In this document: piece after piece, positions 59,127-64,000 of the stretch
Position numbering within the stretch: position 1 is the stretch's first letter
Layout of the letters: the number at the start of each line of letters is the position of its first letter
Source of the DNA: an uncultured Oscillospiraceae bacterium
GTDB taxonomy: Bacteria; Bacillota; Clostridia; Oscillospirales; Oscillospiraceae
Direction of reading: 5' to 3'
NCBI GenBank assembly: GCA_947631395.1
Contig: CANRLF010000005.1
Location: forward strand, 49,847-113,846
DNA length: 64,000 bases
The notes under the pieces: generated by a model
Told to the model about the DNA's origin: nothing
The model's database searches: none
The model's input: the letters and a program-made list of their open reading frames with translations, nothing else
Made by a program: the position numbers and the translations under genes

Positions 59127-60872
59127 ATGAACCTTATAGACGAAGCCAAGCTCCAGATAGAGGGGCTTTTGAACAGGGCGTATGAGAGCGCCGCGGAGAA
59201 GGGGACGCTCCCCGCGGGGTGCGCCCTTACCGGCACCGTGGAGATACCTAAGGACACGGTCTACGGCGACTACGCCAGCTCCGCCGCTATGGCGGCGGCC
59301 AGAAGTATGCGTATGCCCCCCAGAAAGATCGCCGAGGCTTTAGTTGCGGAGCTCGACCTTGCCGGTAGCTTTTTTGAGAAGGTGGAGATCGCCGGCGCGG
59401 GCTTTATAAACTTCCGCCTTGGAAGCCGCTGGTACGGCGACGTGCTCAGGACCGTTGAGGCCGAGGGCAAGCGTTACGGTGAGTCCGACGTGGGCGGCGG
59501 GGAGAAGGTCATGGTGGAGTTCGTGTCCGCCAACCCCACGGGCCCCATGCACATGGGCAACGCCCGGGGCGGAGTGCTGGGTGACACCCTTGCGAACGTG
59601 CTCAGCCTCGCGGGGTACGACGTGTGGAAGGAGTTTTACGTCAACGACGCGGGCAACCAGGTCCACAAATTCGCCGTCTCCATCTACTCCCGGGCCATGC
59701 AGGAAAAGCTCGGCGAGGAAAATTACGGTTTTCCCGAGGACGGCTACCACGGCGAGGACATAAGGGACCTGGCCCGGGGCTTTCTCGCCGAAAATCCCGA
59801 TTTTCCCGAGGGGAAGAGCGAGAACACCTGGCAGGAGGAAATGGCCAAATACGGCCTTGAGCGGAACATCCCGAAAATGAAGTCCGATCTTCAAAAATAC
59901 GGCATAGAGTACGACCAGTGGTTTTTTGAATCCAGCCTCCACGACTCCGGCTTTGTGGCCGAGACCGTTGAAATACTCTCCAAAAACGGCTGGACCTATG
60001 AAAAGGAGGGGGCCCTGTGGCTGAAAACAGCCGACCTTCTCCGTAAGAAGTACATCTCCGAGGGCAAGACCCCCGAGGAGGCGGAAAAGCTGGATTTGAA
60101 GGACGACGTACTGCGCCGGGCCAACGGCTTTTACACCTACTTCGCCGCCGACATCGCCTACCACCGGAACAAGCTGGAAAAGCGCGGCTTTTCCAAGGCC
60201 ATAAACGTCTGGGGCGCCGACCACCACGGCCACGTGGCCCGTCTCCAGGCCGCAGTAGACGGCCTGGGGCTGGAGGGCTCGAAGCGCATCGTCATCGTCC
60301 TCATGCAGCTGGTGAACCTTTTGCAGGACGGCCAGCCCGTGCGCATGTCAAAAAGGACCGGCAAGGCCATCGCCTTAAACGACCTTCTTGACGAGATAAG
60401 CGTTGATGCCGCCAGGTACTATTTCAATAACCGGGCCGCCACCAGCCCCCTGGACTTCGACCTGGACCTTGCCGTCCGGCAGGACAGCGAGAACCCCGTC
60501 TATTACGTCCAGTACGCCCACGCCCGGATCTGCACCCTCATCAACATGCTGGCCTCCGAGGGCCACGAGGTGAAGCCCGCGGCCGACATCCGCCCGGAGC
60601 TCCTCACCGACGAGACGGAGATCGCCCTTATAAAGGAGCTCTCCGCCCTCCCCGAGGAGGTAAAGCTCGCGGCCCGGGACCTGGACCCCTCCCGGATAAA
60701 CCGCTATGTCACGGAGCTTTCCGCCCGGTTCCACCGCTTCTATAACGCCTGCCGCATAAAGGGCGCGGAGCCCGAGCTTTTAGACGCCCGCCTGAAGCTC
60801 GCCGCCACGGTCAGATCCGTCATCGAAAACTGCCTCACCCTCCTCGGCGTCACCGCCCCCGAAAAAATGTAA
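59127..60872 (+). CDS. argS: Arginyl-tRNA synthetase
   Basis: A 581-residue class I synthetase. It has the N-terminal Add-1 domain, the HIGH-like motif ANPTGPMHMGNARG and a KMSK-like motif in QPVRMSKRTGKAI, then the DALR anticodon-binding domain (about 455-581, beginning near YVQYAHARICTLIN). It charges tRNA-Arg. The length is typical. GTGAGAGGACATTCAA precedes the ATG, 12 bp after the YwiB-like gene. Confidence 0.97.
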   Translation: MNLIDEAKLQIEGLLNRAYESAAEKGTLPAGCALTGTVEIPKDTVYGDYASSAAMAAARSMRMPPRKIAEALVAELDLAGSFFEKVEIAGAGFINFRLGSRWYGDVLRTVEAEGKRYGESDVGGGEKVMVEFVSANPTGPMHMGNARGGVLGDTLANVLSLAGYDVWKEFYVNDAGNQVHKFAVSIYSRAMQEKLGEENYGFPEDGYHGEDIRDLARGFLAENPDFPEGKSENTWQEEMAKYGLERNIPKMKSDLQKYGIEYDQWFFESSLHDSGFVAETVEILSKNGWTYEKEGALWLKTADLLRKKYISEGKTPEEAEKLDLKDDVLRRANGFYTYFAADIAYHRNKLEKRGFSKAINVWGADHHGHVARLQAAVDGLGLEGSKRIVIVLMQLVNLLQDGQPVRMSKRTGKAIALNDLLDEISVDAARYYFNNRAATSPLDFDLDLAVRQDSENPVYYVQYAHARICTLINMLASEGHEVKPAADIRPELLTDETEIALIKELSALPEEVKLAARDLDPSRINRYVTELSARFHRFYNACRIKGAEPELLDARLKLAATVRSVIENCLTLLGVTAPEKM

Positions 60873-60874
60873 TA

Positions 60875-60902
60875 AAAAGCCCGCCAGACGGCGGGCTTTT
60901 TC
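60875..60902 (+). terminator. Terminator of argS
   Basis: AAAAGCCCGCC/GGCGGGCTTTT with loop AGAC and a T-run. CTTTTTCGACAG following it matches the end of repeat copy B at 30.45 kb, and a degenerate second copy of the stem follows. Confidence 0.88.
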
Positions 60903-60938
60903 GACAGTTTCCAAGCCCATCAGACAGCGGGCTTTTTG

Positions 60939-61643
60939 TCAAATACAGTTTTTTACGAAGGCGCGAAATATCTTCCTTGAGTTTTCGTCGGTCTTGTGGG
61001 AAAACTCCGGGTGCCACTGGACGGCGAAGAGGAAGGAGCGTTCCGGCAGATACACCGCCTCCACAAGTCCGTCCTCGGATACTCCCATCGCCTGAAGCCC
61101 GGGCGCGAGAGCCCGTATCGCCTGATGGTGACAGCTGTTGACGGGTAGCGACTCTAAGCGAAAGATCTCCCAAAGGGGAGTGCCACGGGCGATGCTCACC
61201 TCGTGACTTGGCCGGTCATAGGGCGGCGCCTGACGGTGGCAGACGTCCGACGGGTGCTGGGAGGGCAGATCCTGATATAGCGTCCCGCCCAGATGGGCGT
61301 TTATGAGCTGTATCCCCCGGCATATGCCGAGTACCGGCTTATTAAGCCTCAGGGCCTCGTCAAGGAGCATCACGTCCGACACGTCCCGCTCCGGGCTCGT
61401 CTCGCCGCAGACGGAGAGCTTTGTATCACCGTACATCTCCGGCCCCACGTCCTGGCCCCCGGCGATGAGAAGCCCGTCGACCGTATCCATAAGGCCCCTG
61501 GCGTCATCCCTGTCGGACACCACCGGGAGCATCACCGGCATACCACCGGCCTCACTTATGCCCTCAAAATACCCCGGCAGCATCCAAAGGCTCTCCCGAC
61601 CGTAGTCCACAAGGGCCGTCACACCTATAAGCGGCTTTTTCAT
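60939..61643 (-). CDS. Class I glutamine amidotransferase, gamma-Glu-GABA hydrolase family
   Basis: A 234-residue peptidase C26 protein. Catalytic Cys lies in PVLGICRGIQLINAHLGG, His and Glu in FAVQWHPEFS, and GLLIAGGQDVGPEMY forms the glutamine-binding strand. PuuD-type enzymes hydrolyse gamma-glutamyl-GABA in putrescine breakdown, but no other puu gene is near and substrates vary. The ATG at 61643 has AAGGAGGAG six bases upstream; longer forms lack a ribosome site. It is divergent from the LURP-like gene with overlapping promoters. Confidence 0.87.
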   Translation of the reverse strand: MKKPLIGVTALVDYGRESLWMLPGYFEGISEAGGMPVMLPVVSDRDDARGLMDTVDGLLIAGGQDVGPEMYGDTKLSVCGETSPERDVSDVMLLDEALRLNKPVLGICRGIQLINAHLGGTLYQDLPSQHPSDVCHRQAPPYDRPSHEVSIARGTPLWEIFRLESLPVNSCHHQAIRALAPGLQAMGVSEDGLVEAVYLPERSFLFAVQWHPEFSHKTDENSRKIFRAFVKNCI

Positions 61644-61656
61644 AAAATACTCCTCC

Positions 61657-61706
61657 TTGCATTCCGCGACATTTGGGAGTATAATACAAAAAGAGGCAAA
61701 AATCAA
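61657..61706. promoter_or_regulatory. Overlapping divergent promoters
   Basis: Plus strand, for the LURP-like gene: TTGCAT (61657-61662), 17 bp, TATAAT (61680-61685). Minus strand, for the amidotransferase: TTGATT (61706-61701), 17 bp, TATACT (61683-61678). The two -10 elements share four base pairs, so the promoters should exclude each other. Confidence 0.75.
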
Positions 61707-61734
61707 TAAAAAACGCCGAGGGGAGATAACAAAA

Positions 61735-62211
61735 ATGCGGATGATCTTCAAACAGCGCATGTTCACCTGGTTTGACACCTACGACATCTATGACGAGGCC
61801 GGCGGCGTGCTCTACACCGTCAAGGGCCAGATGAGCTGGGGCCACTGCCTCAAGATCTTCGACCAATACGGCGCGGAGGTCGGTACGGTGAAGCAGAAGG
61901 TCCTTTCCATGATGCCCCGGTTCGAGCTCTATGTCGGCGAGAACCACATGGGCACCCTGAGCCGCAAATTCACCCCTTTCCACCCCAGCTACGACATCGA
62001 CTTCAACGGCTGGAAGGTGGACGGCGACTTTTTAGAGTGGGACTACACCATCGTTGGCGACATGGGCGGCCCCATCGCCACCATCTCCAAGGAGCTCCTT
62101 CGCTGGACCGACACCTACGTCATCGACGTGGTGGACCCCCGCGACGCCCTCATGGCCCTGATGCTCGTCCTCGCCATCGACGCGGAGAAGTGCTCAAGAA
62201 GTAACGACTAA
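61735..62211 (+). CDS. LURP-one-related (YxjI-like) protein
   Basis: A 158-residue protein of the LOR/YxjI tubby-like fold: MRMIFKQRMFTWFDTYDIYD, then VLYTVKGQMSWGHCLKIFD and ATISKELLRWTDTYVIDVVD. These proteins form a 12-strand barrel around a central helix; their bacterial role is unknown, with lipid binding proposed by analogy with tubby. The ATG follows GAGGGGAGATAACAAAA. A strong terminator follows, so it is a single-gene unit. Confidence 0.85.
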   Translation: MRMIFKQRMFTWFDTYDIYDEAGGVLYTVKGQMSWGHCLKIFDQYGAEVGTVKQKVLSMMPRFELYVGENHMGTLSRKFTPFHPSYDIDFNGWKVDGDFLEWDYTIVGDMGGPIATISKELLRWTDTYVIDVVDPRDALMALMLVLAIDAEKCSRSND

Positions 62212-62216
62212 AGCTG

Positions 62217-62254
62217 TTTCGCGAAGGCCCAAGGGCCTTCGCGAAAAATATTTT
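62217..62254 (+). terminator. Terminator of the LURP-like gene
   Basis: A 14-bp perfect stem TTTCGCGAAGGCCC/GGGCCTTCGCGAAA with a minimal AA loop, then AATATTTT. Confidence 0.8.
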
Positions 62255-62280
62255 ATGGCGTCGGCGGGGGAAAAGATTTC

Positions 62281-62309
62281 TTGACAAACCGATAGCCGGG
62301 GGATATTCT
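62281..62309 (+). promoter_or_regulatory. Promoter of metY
   Basis: TTGACA, 17-bp spacer, TATTCT, 38 bp before the ATG. The short leader leaves no room for a SAM riboswitch or T-box. Confidence 0.82.
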
Positions 62310-62346
62310 TAGTGTATTACAATAAAACCGAAAAGAGGTAATATAT

Positions 62347-63630
62347 ATGAGTGAACAGGGCATCGGCACAAGGTGTGTACAGGCGGGCTACACCCCCGGC
62401 AACGGCGAGCCGAGACAGATACCCATAATCCAGTCCACCACCTTCAAATACGACACCAGCGAGCACATGGGCAAGCTCTTTGACTTGGAGGAGTCCGGCT
62501 ACTTCTATACCCGCCTCCAGAACCCCACCAACGACATGGTGGCGGCGAAAATAGCGGCCCTTGAGGGCGGTACCGCGGCCATGCTCACAAGCTCCGGCCA
62601 GGCGGCAAACTTCTATGCCGTGTTCAACATCGCCACCTGCGGCGACCACGTGGTGGCCAGCTCCACCATCTACGGCGGCACCTACAACCTCTTCCACGTC
62701 ACCATGCGCAAGATGGGCGTGGACTTCACCTTTGTGTCCCCCGACTGCACCGAGGAGGAGCTGAACGCCGCCTTCCGCCCCAATACCAAGGCCGTATTCG
62801 GCGAGACCATAGCAAACCCGGCCCTGACGGTGCTTGACATCGAGAAATTCGCCAAAGCCGCCCACTCTCACGGTGTGCCCCTCATCGTGGACAACACCTT
62901 CGCCACCCCGGTGAACTGCCGCCCCATCGAGTGGGGCGCGGACATAGTCACCCACTCCACCACAAAGTACATGGACGGCCACGGCGCCGGCGTGGGCGGG
63001 GCAATAGTGGACTCCGGCAAATTCGACTGGCTTGCCCACGCCGATAAATTCCCCGGCCTCACCACCCCGGATGACAGCTACCACGGCGTCACCTACGCCA
63101 AAAAATTCGGCCTTGAGGGGGCCTTCATCACCAAGTGCACCGCCCAGCTCATGCGTGACTTCGGCTCCATCCAGTCCCCCCAGAACGCCTTCATCCTGAA
63201 CCTGGGCCTTGAGAGCCTCCACGTCCGGATGCCCCGCCACTGCGAAAACGGCCTTGCCGTCGCGAAATTTTTAAAGGACCACCCCAAGATAAGCTTCGTC
63301 ATCTACCCGGGCCTTGAGGGGGACAAGTACCACGAGCTGGCCCAAAAATACATGCCGAACGGCACCTGCGGCGTGGTCAGCTTCGGCTTTAAGGGTGGAA
63401 GGAGCGCCGCCGAGGAGTTTATGAAGCACCTGCGTTTAGGGGCCATCGAGACCCACGTTGCCGACGCCCGCACCTGCTGCCTCCACCCGGCCAGCGCCAC
63501 CCACCGCCAGATGAACGACTCAGAGCTGGTCGCCGCCGGCATCACCCCCGACCTCGTCCGCATGTCCTGCGGCCTCGAGGACTCCTCCGACCTCATCGCC
63601 GACATCTCCCAAGCCCTGAGCAAAATCTAA
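62347..63630 (+). CDS. metY: O-acetylhomoserine sulfhydrylase, MetY
   Basis: A 427-residue Cys/Met-metabolism PLP enzyme. It includes YTRLQNPTNDMVAAKIAALE, PLP-binding SSTIYGGTYNLF, and the Schiff-base Lys in VTHSTTKYMDGHG. Its length and the GNGEPRQIPIIQSTTFKYD entry match MetY rather than MetB/MetC. It makes homocysteine from O-acetylhomoserine and sulfide, matching the Glu111 MetA at 12.4 kb. AAAAGAGGTAATATAT precedes the ATG; it is monocistronic. Confidence 0.94.
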   Translation: MSEQGIGTRCVQAGYTPGNGEPRQIPIIQSTTFKYDTSEHMGKLFDLEESGYFYTRLQNPTNDMVAAKIAALEGGTAAMLTSSGQAANFYAVFNIATCGDHVVASSTIYGGTYNLFHVTMRKMGVDFTFVSPDCTEEELNAAFRPNTKAVFGETIANPALTVLDIEKFAKAAHSHGVPLIVDNTFATPVNCRPIEWGADIVTHSTTKYMDGHGAGVGGAIVDSGKFDWLAHADKFPGLTTPDDSYHGVTYAKKFGLEGAFITKCTAQLMRDFGSIQSPQNAFILNLGLESLHVRMPRHCENGLAVAKFLKDHPKISFVIYPGLEGDKYHELAQKYMPNGTCGVVSFGFKGGRSAAEEFMKHLRLGAIETHVADARTCCLHPASATHRQMNDSELVAAGITPDLVRMSCGLEDSSDLIADISQALSKI

Positions 63631-63641
63631 TCCCACAAAAA

Positions 63642-63850
63642 TGATGCGCCTGTGGCGCAAATTAAAAACGGGAGGGGTTAGAACCCTCCCCTACGGCCAA
63701 ATAGGAAAATCTTCCAAACAACCCGTAGGGGCGGGTTCCCAAACCCGCCCGTCCCGCCCACAGGCGAAAAATAAAATCCGCGCCACCGGCGCGACCTCTT
63801 TCGCCCTCCCCGCCCAAGCGTGGGGAGGGGTAGGGGTGAGGTGTGAGACT
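63642..63850. repeat. G+C-rich noncoding repeat, second site
   Basis: GATGCGCCTGTGGCGC followed by AAATTAAAAACGGGAGGGG, a middle ACCCGTAGGGGCGGGTT palindrome, then CGCCACCGGCGCGACCTCTT and GCGTGGGGAGGGGTAGGGG. The first and last modules match the cluster at 10.36-10.75 kb, the last as an exact reverse complement of about 24 bp. No convincing gene is present between metY and the end of the window. Confidence 0.75.
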
Positions 63851-63897
63851 CCCAACTCCGGAAGCACCCCCAAATCCCCACACCATCCCAAAACAAA

Positions 63898-63921
63898 ATG
63901 GCCCGCCTCCCGGCGGGCCAT
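63898..63921. terminator. Hairpin before repeat copy C
   Basis: ATGGCCCGCC/GGCGGGCCAT with loop TCCC. A-rich upstream and TTCC downstream suggest termination of a minus-strand gene beyond the window, or weak plus-strand termination. Confidence 0.6.
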
Positions 63922-63923
63922 TC

Positions 63924-64000
63924 CAGCTTGTCAAAAAACTCAAATTCTATATTTTTTCCGGCGACATGTGCGTCGGAAAAAATCCCTTTTGTCGCCCAAG
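63924..64000. repeat. Multi-hairpin intergenic repeat, copy C (cut by window end)
   Basis: From CAGCTTGTCAAAAAACTC to the window edge the sequence equals copy B (30254-30330) except one base (ACATGTG for ACATGCG in the H1 loop). H1 is complete, H2 is cut after its left arm GTCGCCC. Confidence 0.88.

Overview
The window is 64 kb of G+C-rich (roughly 60% by eye) chromosomal DNA from a Gram-positive, probably spore-forming member of the Clostridia. A gut Oscillospiraceae-like bacterium is my inference. The evidence is SpoIIP, the CtsR-McsA-ClpC stress operon, a T-box riboswitch, AbrB and MreB proteins, Firmicutes-type galactose genes, strong AGGAGG ribosome sites and frequent GTG/TTG starts. I see no rRNA, intact tRNA, CRISPR array, transposase or phage gene.

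Layout. 1-4.4 kb: end of a DUF368 membrane protein, then a PhoP/PhoR-type two-component system and a Na/Pi cotransporter with a PhoU-like tail. 4.4-10.2 kb: a MATE exporter behind a hairpin leader, trpB2 under a tryptophan T-box, spoIIP, and a small TSCPD / unknown / HAD operon. 10.3-10.8 kb: a noncoding G+C-rich repeat cluster. 10.8-15.7 kb: small secreted protein, DUF1622, MscS coupled to metA, AbrB-zinc finger, rsmI and trmN6. 15.8-18.0 kb: an ECF sigma factor translationally coupled to a membrane protein that joins an anti-sigma-like N-terminus to an extracytoplasmic serpin, then a ferredoxin. 18.2-27.1 kb: ctsR-mcsA-clpC (no mcsB) under three CtsR boxes, an HtrA protease, uvrA and a truncated membrane gene.

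27.2-44.0 kb is a beta-galactan/galactoside utilisation region: GH42 beta-galactosidase, divergent LacI regulator, ABC importer (binding protein, two permeases, and a separate MsmK-type ATPase), a 612-residue enzyme-like protein of unknown function, a zinc-ribbon protein, a GH53 endo-galactanase without signal peptide, a TraX-like membrane protein, and galK-galE-galT. The layout suggests that galacto-oligosaccharides enter through the ABC importer, are cut in the cytoplasm by GH53 and GH42, and feed galactose into the Leloir pathway.

44.1-64 kb is mostly housekeeping: polA-rimI-tsaD, radC-uvrB-x-recD2-comFC, mreB-HAD, an XpaC-like protein, ywiB-like/argS, a class I amidotransferase divergent from a LURP-like gene, and metY, which pairs functionally with metA at 12.4 kb. 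The two most unusual signals are the ECF sigma/membrane-serpin pair and a multi-hairpin intergenic repeat. The repeat has two long copies and one cut by the window end; its stems differ in sequence but stay complementary, while apical loops and joints are conserved.
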